Below are positions 1-5,583 of a stretch of 23,009 bases of DNA, one piece after another. The notes under the pieces are model-generated. The model did not search any database and was not told the DNA's origin. It worked only from the letters and a program-made list of their open reading frames with translations. Origin of the DNA: Actinomycetota bacterium (GTDB lineage: Bacteria; Actinomycetota; Rubrobacteria; Rubrobacterales; Rubrobacteraceae); assembly GCA_020200675.1 (NCBI GenBank), contig JAIVIG010000276.1, positions 1-23,009 on the forward strand, given 5' to 3'. The number at the start of each line of letters is the position of its first letter. The first letter of the stretch is position 1. A program made the translations under genes and the position numbers.

Positions 1-1
1 C

Positions 2-88
2 TACAACAAAAAGAGGTTGCACTCGAGTCTGGGATATCTGCCACCGGTAGAATTCGAGGCGCAGCACATCCTGAGAGCCGGAAGTTGA
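2..88 (+). CDS. IS3-family transposase (OrfB), C-terminal end only
   Basis: Reading from base 2 gives 28 residues before TGA at 86-88. They begin YNKKRLHSSLGYLPP and continue VEFE. This is the signature end of the IS3-family OrfB integrase-core transposase, where a Y-N-x-x-R-x-H-S-x-L-G-Y-x-x-P-x-x-F/Y-E block closes the rve domain. OrfB is the DDE recombinase that, as a frameshift fusion with OrfA, moves the element by copy-out/paste-in. The 5' part lies outside the window, so I cannot say whether the copy is complete. A matching terminal repeat follows within 10 bases, which supports a genuine element end. Seen: the motif. Known: the family. Group within IS3 (IS51-like?) is a guess. Confidence 0.85.
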   Translation, partial: YNKKRLHSSLGYLPPVEFEAQHILRAGS

Positions 89-97
89 CTATGGGTA

Positions 98-123
98 CTG
101 TCCGGAAAATGGGGTTCACACCA
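98..123 (+). mobile_element. Probable right terminal inverted repeat of the IS3-family element
   Basis: Immediately after the transposase stop is ACTGTCCGGAAAATGGGG followed by TTCACACCA. A terminus with TGTCCGGAAAA and a CA end is typical of IS3-family ends. The left repeat is outside the window, so exact boundary and target duplication cannot be verified. The likely element edge is base 123. Confidence 0.55.
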
Positions 124-137
124 CTGTTGGCTTCACA

Positions 138-437
138 CTATCGGGGCTTCGGCCCTTGCCCCAGCTCTTTTCTAGCCAAGTCGATAAACCCATTCCTGCG
201 TTGGTCTAACTTCTCCTTAGCCCTCCTCGAACCAACGCTTTGCGTGTACGTTTTCTATCTCCGAGTGTGTAGCGGCGAGATCTCCGATCTCAGTCGCGCA
301 GGCTCTCTGCCGATCATCCCTAAGCTTCATCTCCAATAGTTGGTGACCCATACCGCTCCGAGGCCCGCCACGAGAGTACTAGTGGCGGTGATTGTGGCCG
401 CCCATGGAATCGTTGTCGCCTGCATGCCGATGGTCAT
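138..437 (-). pseudogene. Frame-disrupted small membrane/coiled-coil protein gene
   Basis: Three overlapping reading-frame segments on the minus strand read as one protein. The first (437 to 327, ATG start) gives 36 residues with one hydrophobic helix, about WAATITATSTLVAGLGAVW. The second (351 to 217, ATG) gives a charged helical stretch that includes EIGDLAATHSEIENVHAKRW and ends at TAA 217-219. Removing one G from a GGG run near 222-225 restores a third segment, AKEKLDQRRNGFIDLARKEL, ending at TAG 138-140. The expected product is one N-terminal membrane helix plus a cytoplasmic coiled coil, about 100 residues. The one-base disruption near 222 is clear. The TM-to-coil junction near 327-351 could be a second frameshift or a natural overlap of two small genes. 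I do not recognise the family. It lies right beside the IS end, in keeping with a decaying accessory region. Confidence 0.5.
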
Positions 438-485
438 ACGGACGGGTCTCTCGGCTTATCCTCCGAACAACTCACACCAGAAGCT

Positions 486-737
486 TCATCCCACTCGATC
501 TCCAGCTTGCTTCAAGGCGGCGAGTCGTGCCGCCATCGCTGCTGCACAGACGAGGGCGGCGTCTCTGAGGCCCATAAGCTCTTCGAGTTTCGCCTCTATA
601 GAGTCCAGAGCTTCCTGGGCCTCGGGAAGTCTATGCTCGAGCTCTTCGAGGCTCATGGCGTCGATATCGTCCAGGTATTGGCCCGTCTCGTCGGAGTCCG
701 TATCCCCAAGGGGTTGTTCATTGGCCGCCTTGGTCAT
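486..737 (-). CDS. Hypothetical 83-aa coiled-coil protein
   Basis: I do not recognise a family. The product starts MTKAANEQPLGDTDSDETG, an acidic disordered head. From about residue 28 it becomes a heptad-like amphipathic helix (MSLEELEHRLPEAQEALDSI and onward), and an Ala-rich helix ends the protein. No signal peptide or membrane span is seen. The ATG at 737 is chosen because GAGGAG lies 8 bases upstream. An in-frame GTG at 824 also has GGAGG 4 bases before it and would add 29 low-complexity residues, so two starts are possible. It lies upstream, in the direction of transcription, of the broken membrane/coiled-coil gene, and both encode coiled coils. A scaffold or regulator role would be pure speculation. 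Confidence 0.6.
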   Translation of the reverse strand: MTKAANEQPLGDTDSDETGQYLDDIDAMSLEELEHRLPEAQEALDSIEAKLEELMGLRDAALVCAAAMAARLAALKQAGDRVG

Positions 738-918
738 GCTTGCTTCTCCTCTCCCTTCTTTGCTCTGTACGCTCGTCCTTGCCTCGGCTGCCGAACCGCT
801 TCCTAGAGAGATCCCTAACCTCACGCAGCCTCCTCTAGCGTATTAAGGCCCGAAGAAGAACCTATAGAGCTACGAGTAGCGCTGTGTGGGCTCCTTAAAT
901 CCCGGCGGCCTCACCCCT
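738..918. other. Intergenic stretch upstream of the 83-aa gene
   Basis: No convincing gene is seen apart from the alternative GTG start at 824. The minus strand carries two Shine-Dalgarno-like stretches, GGAGG before 824 and GAGGAG before 737. No clear promoter was identified. Confidence 0.4.
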
Positions 919-1011
919 CTACCCCCGCGCTTCCATGGCGTCTTCTAAATCCTTTACCCGCCGCAGCAGTAGCGTGTCCCGCTTCACCTGTTCAACGCAG
1001 CCTGTACCCAC
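919..1011 (-). CDS. Possible 30-aa small ORF directly after the 111-aa gene
   Basis: A GTG at 1011 abuts the TAG (1012-1014) of the upstream gene. GGAG lies five bases before the GTG. The ORF encodes 30 residues, including VEQVKRDTLLLRRVKDLEDA, and ends at TAG 919-921. The composition (alternating charged and Leu residues) looks like a short amphipathic helix rather than noise. Contiguous stop-start placement suggests translational coupling. No family is recognised. It could instead be a remnant of a longer C-terminus. Confidence 0.35.
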   Translation of the reverse strand: MGTGCVEQVKRDTLLLRRVKDLEDAMEARG

Positions 1012-1347
1012 CTAAGCTCCACCGAAGAAACGCCGCATCCAACCCGGCAACCCGGTGTCTCCCTCGGTGGCGCGCTTGTAGTCGATGAGGTCGTCGGGAT
1101 GGACGGCGACGCCGGACTCGCCTAGAAGAGCTCGGGCGTCGTTTACGCGAGAGTCGGGGATGTTCTCGGCGAAGGTGGCCTCGACGAGGTAGTTGCCGTT
1201 CCACCGGATGCGGTAGACGCGCAGACCTAGTAGCTCTTCTCTGGTGAAGCGCCGGTCGAGCTCGGCCGCGTGGTTCTGAGCCTCGCCCTCGGAGGCGAAT
1301 TCGTAGCCTAAGAAGGGGTTCGTCCGTGGCCTACCAGGGTCTTGCAT
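1012..1347 (-). CDS. Hypothetical protein, 111 aa
   Basis: No family is recognised. The product is soluble and charged, with a conserved-looking core around residues 33-60 (RFTREELLGLRVYRIRWNG) resembling a small alpha/beta fold, then NARALLGE-like helices, and a C-terminal GWMRRFFGGA tail. No signal peptide or membrane helix is present. The ATG at 1347 lies one base after the TGA (1349-1351) of the metalloprotease gene, so the two are almost certainly one transcript with coupled translation. That arrangement suggests a partner or accessory role to the metalloprotease, which is inference only. A possible 30-aa ORF begins immediately after its stop. Confidence 0.65.
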   Translation of the reverse strand: MQDPGRPRTNPFLGYEFASEGEAQNHAAELDRRFTREELLGLRVYRIRWNGNYLVEATFAENIPDSRVNDARALLGESGVAVHPDDLIDYKRATEGDTGLPGWMRRFFGGA

Positions 1348-1348
1348 C

Positions 1349-2380
1349 TCAAGCAGCCTCGACCCGGTCTATCCAGAGGCCGGGGTCCCGAATCTCCCCT
1401 AGCGTGGGCATGTACTCGGGTCCCTCCCAGACGCGGTTCAGACCGTTCATGCCGATCCTGCTCGCGACGGCGTCGGCGAACCTCTCGCCCTGCCGGTACT
1501 GCTCGAGCTTCATGTCGAGGCCGGTTACGCGGAAGACGGCCGTCTCCAGGGGTGGCCGGTGCAGCCGGCTCCTCGCCATGCGCTCCTTGATGTGCTCGTA
1601 GCCGGGGACGATGCGCCTGCCGACGTGGTGCATGACGTAGTCGGAGTAGCCCTCGATGACGCTCATGGTGGCCTGCATCTCGTCGAATGCAGCGCGCTGG
1701 TCCTTCGTCATGACGAGCTCCACGGAGCGTCCGCCGGTCCGGAGGTTCTCGGCGATGCGCCGTACGGTCTCGCGCGCCCCGAGCCGCTCGGCGAGCGGCC
1801 CCGTCAAATTTTCGACGAGCCCGCTCAGGTGGTCGCGCAGCCAGGGATGGGCCTCGAACTGGAGGGCGTGGGTCGTCTCGTGCAGTACGATCCAGAGCCG
1901 CAGCCCGTTCAGCGGGACGCCAAGCCTACCCGCCGCCGAGGCGATGTTGCCGTCGAGGAAGAAGATCTCGCCTGGCTCACCGGGTTCTCTGGAGGTCGGC
2001 TTGCCGGCGACGAGGGGACCGGTGTCGTACTGGCCGAGGACGCGGGCGGAGAGGAAGCCCAGAAGCAGTCCAACCTGGGCCGTGAGTGTCGCCGCCCCGA
2101 AGAACCACGTCATGTCGTTCGCGCCCGCCGACGCGCGCCGGAGCAGCGGCTCCAGAAGCGCCCCGAAAGCCTCGATGTTGAAGTCGATCCACTCGGCCCG
2201 GCTCGCGACCCGCACGGGCCGTTCGGCGGACGGCAGGCTTATGCTCGTGAACTCCGCGAGCGGCCCGAATGCCTCCCCGACCGCCGATGGGTAGTCGAAG
2301 GGTTTGGCCGGCTTGGTAGCGCTCTCCGTCCGTGCGGCGAGCGCCACCGCGATGGTCCGGGCCACGCCCCAGGAGATCAC
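1349..2380 (-). CDS. DUF2342/TIGR03624-type zinc metalloprotease-like protein
   Basis: This matches the actinobacterial family annotated as coenzyme F420 biosynthesis-associated or zinc-dependent metalloprotease. A substrate has not been established for most members. The diagnostic HETTHALQFEAHPWL block (HExxH zinc motif, two His ligands and Glu base) is centred near residue 165 of the 343-aa product. It is preceded by FLDGNIA and followed by a helical segment with VIEGYSDYVMHHVG, where a further ligand is usual. No signal peptide is present, so it is probably cytoplasmic. The open frame continues to 2485, but a TATACT -10 element (2449 to 2444) lies inside that extension. The GTG at 2380, before ISWGVARTIA, gives the family's usual length. 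It is co-transcribed with the 111-aa gene downstream. Confidence 0.8.
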   Translation of the reverse strand: MISWGVARTIAVALAARTESATKPAKPFDYPSAVGEAFGPLAEFTSISLPSAERPVRVASRAEWIDFNIEAFGALLEPLLRRASAGANDMTWFFGAATLTAQVGLLLGFLSARVLGQYDTGPLVAGKPTSREPGEPGEIFFLDGNIASAAGRLGVPLNGLRLWIVLHETTHALQFEAHPWLRDHLSGLVENLTGPLAERLGARETVRRIAENLRTGGRSVELVMTKDQRAAFDEMQATMSVIEGYSDYVMHHVGRRIVPGYEHIKERMARSRLHRPPLETAVFRVTGLDMKLEQYRQGERFADAVASRIGMNGLNRVWEGPEYMPTLGEIRDPGLWIDRVEAA

Positions 2381-2443
2381 GCCCAGACCCCCGAAGACCT
2401 CTTCGAAACCAAGTAGTTCCCGCCACGTACTCGCACAAGAGAG

Positions 2444-2449
2444 AGTATA
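2444..2449 (-). promoter_or_regulatory. Candidate -10 element for the metalloprotease transcript
   Basis: TATACT on the minus strand lies about 57 bases ahead of the GTG at 2380. The -35 region 17 bases upstream is weak. Its position argues against the upstream in-frame start at 2485. Confidence 0.4.
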
Positions 2450-2496
2450 TACGTTCGGCGTCCGGTAGAACCGTCGAAAAGCCACCGACCCTCGCG

Positions 2497-2525
2497 TTGT
2501 AACCCGCCGGCCTGCGGGTTATATT
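2497..2525 (+). promoter_or_regulatory. Promoter of the tatA-like gene with palindromic operator in the spacer
   Basis: TTGTAA (2497-2502), a 17-base spacer, then TATATT (2520-2525) form a good sigma-70-type promoter. The -10 is followed by six bases and the ATG at 2532, so transcription would start at or near the start codon (leaderless mRNA). An inverted repeat TAACCCGC-N6-GCGGGTTA (2500-2521) fills the spacer exactly. A dimeric repressor bound there would block RNA polymerase. The regulator is unknown. Confidence 0.55.
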
Positions 2526-2531
2526 TGGAAT

Positions 2532-2690
2532 ATGTTCGGTATCGGCGGGCAGGAGATAATCATCATAGGTTTGATCTTCCTGGTGGTCTTTGGCCCCAGC
2601 AAGCTCCCCCAGATTCTCCGACGAAGACGAAGACGAGGACTCACGCCCGAAGCGCAAGCGGTAGCGCCACCCCAAACTCAGAAACGCTAA
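2532..2690 (+). CDS. Minimal TatA-family twin-arginine translocase component, 52 aa
   Basis: TatA-type proteins form the membrane-active component of the Tat system, which exports folded proteins with RR signal peptides. The 52-residue product begins MFGIGGQEIIIIGLIFLVVF, directly followed by GPSKLPQIL. This is the classic TatA N-tail, single short membrane helix, FGPxKLP hinge and start of the amphipathic helix. The hinge is followed by six consecutive Arg and a short GLTPEAQAV tail. The usual amphipathic helix and acidic C-tail (TatA is normally 60-90 aa) are therefore severely shortened. The next gene encodes a protein with a Tat signal 72 bases downstream, so a dedicated role is plausible. 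No Shine-Dalgarno sequence is present; promoter spacing suggests leaderless translation. Family assignment is firm; whether it is a functional pore component is uncertain. Confidence 0.75.
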   Translation: MFGIGGQEIIIIGLIFLVVFGPSKLPQILRRRRRRGLTPEAQAVAPPQTQKR

Positions 2691-2762
2691 AGTCGTGGCC
2701 CTACCATCCTATAAAATAGTCTTGTTGAGCAAGCGGATGCAAACTATCATCGAAGGAGGGGT

Positions 2763-3425
2763 ATGCGTGCCGAAAACCCCGTAAGACCGCCCGGGCTGAT
2801 GGATCGGCGGGACTTTTTGAAGCTGGGCGGGGCAGGGCTCGCCGTCATAGCTTTGTTCGGCACTACAGGCTCCCACAGCGTCCTGGCCCAGGAGGACTCC
2901 TCTCTAATGGAGGAGTTCGAAGAGGCGGCCGAGAAGTACCGCGTCCCGAAAGAGCTTCTGCTTGCAATAGGCTACGTCAACGCTCACTGGGAGATGCCCC
3001 CTCCGCAAGCAAGCAATTACGAGGAAGGCGAGCTCGACGGCAAGGGCACTTACGGGATCATGGCCCTCGTCAGGAACCCTTCGGCGGACACTTTGGGCGA
3101 GGCTTCGCAGCTGACCGGCATCTCGACCGAGAAGCTCAAGACCGACCGGAGGTCGAATATCTTCGGTGGAGCGGCGCTGCTCGCGAAGTCCCAGGGAGAG
3201 AGACCCACCACTCTGGGCGATTACCTGGGCGCGGTCGACGGCGAGGGAGGCAACGGCGAGGTTTTCGAGGCGGTGGCCGGCATAGGGGGAGGAGAGCTAT
3301 ACGCCGATCAGGTCTTCGAGACGCTGAAGAACGGAGCTTCGGCGCGGACGAAGAGTGGCGAGCAGATCTCCCTGCCACCCCAGAGCCTCACATCACGGGT
3401 AACGAGCCAGGGAGAGGTACTCTGA
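2763..3425 (+). CDS. Tat-exported lysozyme-like (SLT-fold) protein, probable pseudo-enzyme
   Basis: Residues 14-40 form a twin-arginine signal (DRRDFLKLG followed by a hydrophobic core), with likely cleavage near VLA-Q at 42-43. The mature part resembles the soluble-lytic-transglycosylase/lysozyme-like fold. VPKELLLAIGYVNAHW (61-76) corresponds to the helix that normally carries the catalytic Glu. GTYGIMAL (96-102) matches the G-x-x-G-L-M-Q motif, and SNIFGGAALLA (131-141) matches the N-I-x-x-G-x-x-L motif. The catalytic Glu-Ser pair is replaced by Asn73-Ala74. Similar non-catalytic modules sit N-terminal to amidase domains in single actinobacterial polypeptides, as I recall. Here the amidase is the next gene, with a one-base TGATG overlap. 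AAGGAGGGG precedes the ATG at 2763. It probably binds peptidoglycan or assists the amidase (inference). Confidence 0.7.
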   Translation: MRAENPVRPPGLMDRRDFLKLGGAGLAVIALFGTTGSHSVLAQEDSSLMEEFEEAAEKYRVPKELLLAIGYVNAHWEMPPPQASNYEEGELDGKGTYGIMALVRNPSADTLGEASQLTGISTEKLKTDRRSNIFGGAALLAKSQGERPTTLGDYLGAVDGEGGNGEVFEAVAGIGGGELYADQVFETLKNGASARTKSGEQISLPPQSLTSRVTSQGEVL

Positions 3426-4021
3426 TGGCCACCGGCGATTATCCAGGCTCCACCTTGTATCCGGCCTCCTCCAGCAACTACTCGGTGGCCAGCCGCCCGG
3501 CTTCCAACCCGATAAACAAGATAATCATCCACGTCACCCAGGGTTCCTGGGCGGGCGCCATAAACTGGTTCCAGGACCCCAAAGCGCAGGTCTCGGCCCA
3601 CTACACCGTCCGCTCCTCCGATGGGGCCGTCGGCCAGTCGGTCCGGGAGAAGGACATCGCCTGGCACGCGGGCAACTGGCCCTACAACCAGACGAGCATC
3701 GGCATCGAGCACGAGGGCTTTGTCAGCGATTCGAGCTGGTTTACCGAAGCAATGTATCGCTCCTCAGCCCAGCTCGCGGCCTACCTGTGCAACAAGTACG
3801 GCATCCCGAGAGACCGGACCCACATAATCGGCCACAACGAGGTGCCCGACCCTTACAACCCTGGCCAGTACGGAGGCGCGGGGCACCACACCGATCCGGG
3901 CGGTTACTGGGATTGGACCAAATACATGGGCTACGTCGAGTACTACGCGGGCACGACCGCCCCTCCTCCCCCTCCCCCGAAACCCAGACGTAGAAGGAGG
4001 AAAAGAAGGCGGAGGAGGTAA
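3425..4021 (+). CDS. N-acetylmuramoyl-L-alanine amidase (Amidase_2 family)
   Basis: This zinc amidase family cleaves the bond between N-acetylmuramic acid and L-Ala in peptidoglycan. Family features visible are IIIHVTQG (His36, first zinc ligand), SAHYTV, IAWHAGNW, IGIEHEGF, IIGHNEVPDP, and GGAGHHTDPG (His154/155 and Asp157, remaining ligands). The domain fills about residues 28-170. No signal peptide is present although the substrate is outside the membrane. The gene starts in the stop codon of the Tat-exported lysozyme-like gene, so export as a folded complex with that partner is a reasonable inference. After a PPPPPP linker the product ends in a run of Arg and Lys, while a shifted frame reads coherently to TGA 4084-4086. 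The true C-terminus is probably disturbed by a frameshift. Confidence 0.85.
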   Translation: MATGDYPGSTLYPASSSNYSVASRPASNPINKIIIHVTQGSWAGAINWFQDPKAQVSAHYTVRSSDGAVGQSVREKDIAWHAGNWPYNQTSIGIEHEGFVSDSSWFTEAMYRSSAQLAAYLCNKYGIPRDRTHIIGHNEVPDPYNPGQYGGAGHHTDPGGYWDWTKYMGYVEYYAGTTAPPPPPPKPRRRRRKRRRRR

Positions 4022-4086
4022 TCGAGCCGGCGGAAGTAGAGCCCGCCGCTGTCGTCGCCGACGCGATAAAGCTCGTACGCCAGTGA
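3994..4086 (+). pseudogene. Out-of-frame continuation of the amidase C-terminus
   Basis: After a TAG at about 3991-3993, the frame shifted by two relative to the amidase reads KEEKKAEEVIEPAEVEPAAV and ends with ADAIKLVRQ before TGA at 4084-4086. Lys/Glu/Ala-rich coding with GC-rich third positions contrasts with the improbable Arg-rich tail of the annotated frame. This suggests that the original protein continued here and that indels in the C-rich or purine-rich tract (about 3958-4015) broke the frame. Confidence 0.45.
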
Positions 4087-4100
4087 CCATCGCAGGCTCC

Positions 4101-5162
4101 CTACTCGGCGGCTTCCCCTTCCGCCACGCCCTCCGTCTTACGACCCGCCGCGGAGGCCGGCGGCTCCGGGACGTAGAGGGCCCGTCTCAGGGGGTTCTCG
4201 TGGTGGCTCCAGCCGCCGGGTGAGACGTTGTGGGTGGTCTCGAGGAACATGGCGGCCCGGGCGTCGAGGTTGTCCACGAGGTTTACCAGCAGGGCTTCGA
4301 GGGTCTTGGGCTGCTCGGGCGAGCCGTACTCCAGCTCGCCCTGGTGGGAGAGCATGACGTGCGAGATCTGGAGGGCCAGATCCTCTGGGAAGCCGGGGAT
4401 CTGTGCTGCGTGGGCGGCAACTATGCGGTCGCCGATCACGACGTGCCCCTGGAGGCGGCCCGGTGTGGTGTAGGCGAAAGACCCGCTCTCCCAGGAGAGC
4501 TCCCGCGTCTTGCCGACATCGTGGAAGATCACCCCGAAGAAGAGTAGATCCCGGTTGACCGGGTAGAGCTCCGCGAGCGTCCTCGCGATCCTCAGGCAGC
4601 TGACCGAGTGCTCCAGGAGCCCACCGATGCGAGCGTGGTGCATGCCCTTGGCCGCGGGTGCCGAGCAGAACGCCTCCCACAGCTCCTCGTCGGTGACCAT
4701 GCGCTCGAATAGCTCCCTCATGTGTGCGTCCTCGAGGTTCCGGCCGGCCTCCACGAGCTCGGCGGCCAGGGTTCTGCGGTCCTTCTCGGTTGACGGCAGG
4801 TAGTCTTCTTCCTCAACCTCGGTCTTCGGGAGGACGTTGAGGTGCTCGATCTTGACCTGGAGCATCCCGCGGTACTCGTGAGCGTGGCCCTCGACGTAGA
4901 CGTACTGGGGATCGTCGAGACCCTTGAGGAGCTCGCTGGGGAGCCGCCACATCCGGGCGTCCACGGAGCCCGTCTTGTCTACGAGCTTCAGCGAGAGGTA
5001 CGGCGTCCCGCGACTGTCGGGACGCACCGTCGAGTCGGTGGCGAGGAACGTCGAGCGCAGGTTCACGCCCGGCCGTAGATCCCGCGTCCAAAACTTCTCT
5101 TTTGCCTTCGGGCTCAGGGCTCTCCACGCCCTTTCTAGCCCCGGGAGTCCCCGGGGACTCAT
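4101..5162 (-). CDS. YhaM-like 3'-5' exoribonuclease (OB fold + HD domain)
   Basis: The 353-aa product has an N-terminal nucleic-acid-binding OB-fold segment (about residues 35-112, with TPYLSLKLVDKTGSVDARMW). It is followed by an HD-superfamily metal-dependent phosphohydrolase domain (about 165-320). His185 (GLLEHSVSC), the His214-Asp215 pair (FHDVGKTREL) and His240 (LQGHVVIGD) are the expected metal ligands. This architecture and length match Bacillus YhaM, a 3'-5' exoribonuclease; RNA turnover is the likely role, with DNA activity also possible. The ATG at 5162 overlaps the stop of the upstream membrane-protein gene by four bases (ATGA), so translation is coupled. The short disordered tail after 325 is Glu/Ala-rich. 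The gene converges with the amidase gene; no terminator is evident in the 14-80 bases between them. Confidence 0.8.
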   Translation of the reverse strand: MSPRGLPGLERAWRALSPKAKEKFWTRDLRPGVNLRSTFLATDSTVRPDSRGTPYLSLKLVDKTGSVDARMWRLPSELLKGLDDPQYVYVEGHAHEYRGMLQVKIEHLNVLPKTEVEEEDYLPSTEKDRRTLAAELVEAGRNLEDAHMRELFERMVTDEELWEAFCSAPAAKGMHHARIGGLLEHSVSCLRIARTLAELYPVNRDLLFFGVIFHDVGKTRELSWESGSFAYTTPGRLQGHVVIGDRIVAAHAAQIPGFPEDLALQISHVMLSHQGELEYGSPEQPKTLEALLVNLVDNLDARAAMFLETTHNVSPGGWSHHENPLRRALYVPEPPASAAGRKTEGVAEGEAAE

Positions 5163-5512
5163 GCCTTTACGGCCCCGGCGATCGGGCCGGAGGCTACTGT
5201 GCGTCGGAAGATCATGACCAGCACCACCAACGCCACGGCGACCCGCGCTCCGTAATCTACCGTATAAACGGCCGCGAAGTTGGAGATGATGACCGCCAGC
5301 GACAGGGCGAAGACGACGAGGAACACGTAGAAGAGGACCACGTTGAGGCTGCCGTTCCTAGAAGATCCGGAAGCGTTCGCCGCTGCCATCGTACTGCTCC
5401 CCGGTGAGCGTCTGTATGTTTCCCAATCCTCGATGTTCGGGCTCGTATCTGGGACTATGGCTACGTCCCCGCCGTAGACCTTGCTTGCGCCCTCCATCGT
5501 GACTTCCGCCAC
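5159..5512 (-). CDS. Small membrane protein, 117 aa, two predicted transmembrane helices
   Basis: No family is recognised. Residues 1-55 are polar and probably cytoplasmic. Two hydrophobic segments follow: about 57-78 (VVLFYVFLVVFALSLAVIIS) and about 88-102 (GARVAVALVVLVMIF), with a short tail. The GTG at 5512 is selected because a perfect AGGAGGT lies six bases upstream; an internal ATG at MEGASKVY is less well placed. It is translationally coupled to the YhaM-like gene, suggesting co-regulation. A membrane anchor or sensor for that nuclease is speculative. The gene is downstream of the NagZ-like gene on the same strand, separated by about 70 bases. Confidence 0.65.
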   Translation of the reverse strand: MAEVTMEGASKVYGGDVAIVPDTSPNIEDWETYRRSPGSSTMAAANASGSSRNGSLNVVLFYVFLVVFALSLAVIISNFAAVYTVDYGARVAVALVVLVMIFRRTVASGPIAGAVKA

Positions 5513-5583
5513 CTCGGAACCTCCTGATGCGATCTCCGGAAGCCTTCCCCGTTTCCTTCCACCGCGTCCATTCTACCCGAACG

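Noticed and set aside
85..846. Plus-strand open frames in the first 850 bases
   Set aside because: Composition is Ser/Cys/Pro-rich without motifs. The minus strand of the same region carries better coding signals and ribosome sites, and the first bases belong to the IS end.
2722..2750. TTGTTG-17-TATCAT as a promoter for the Tat-signal gene
   Set aside because: The predicted start would fall at about 2757, inside the strong ribosome site, leaving too short a leader; read-through from the tatA-like gene is simpler.
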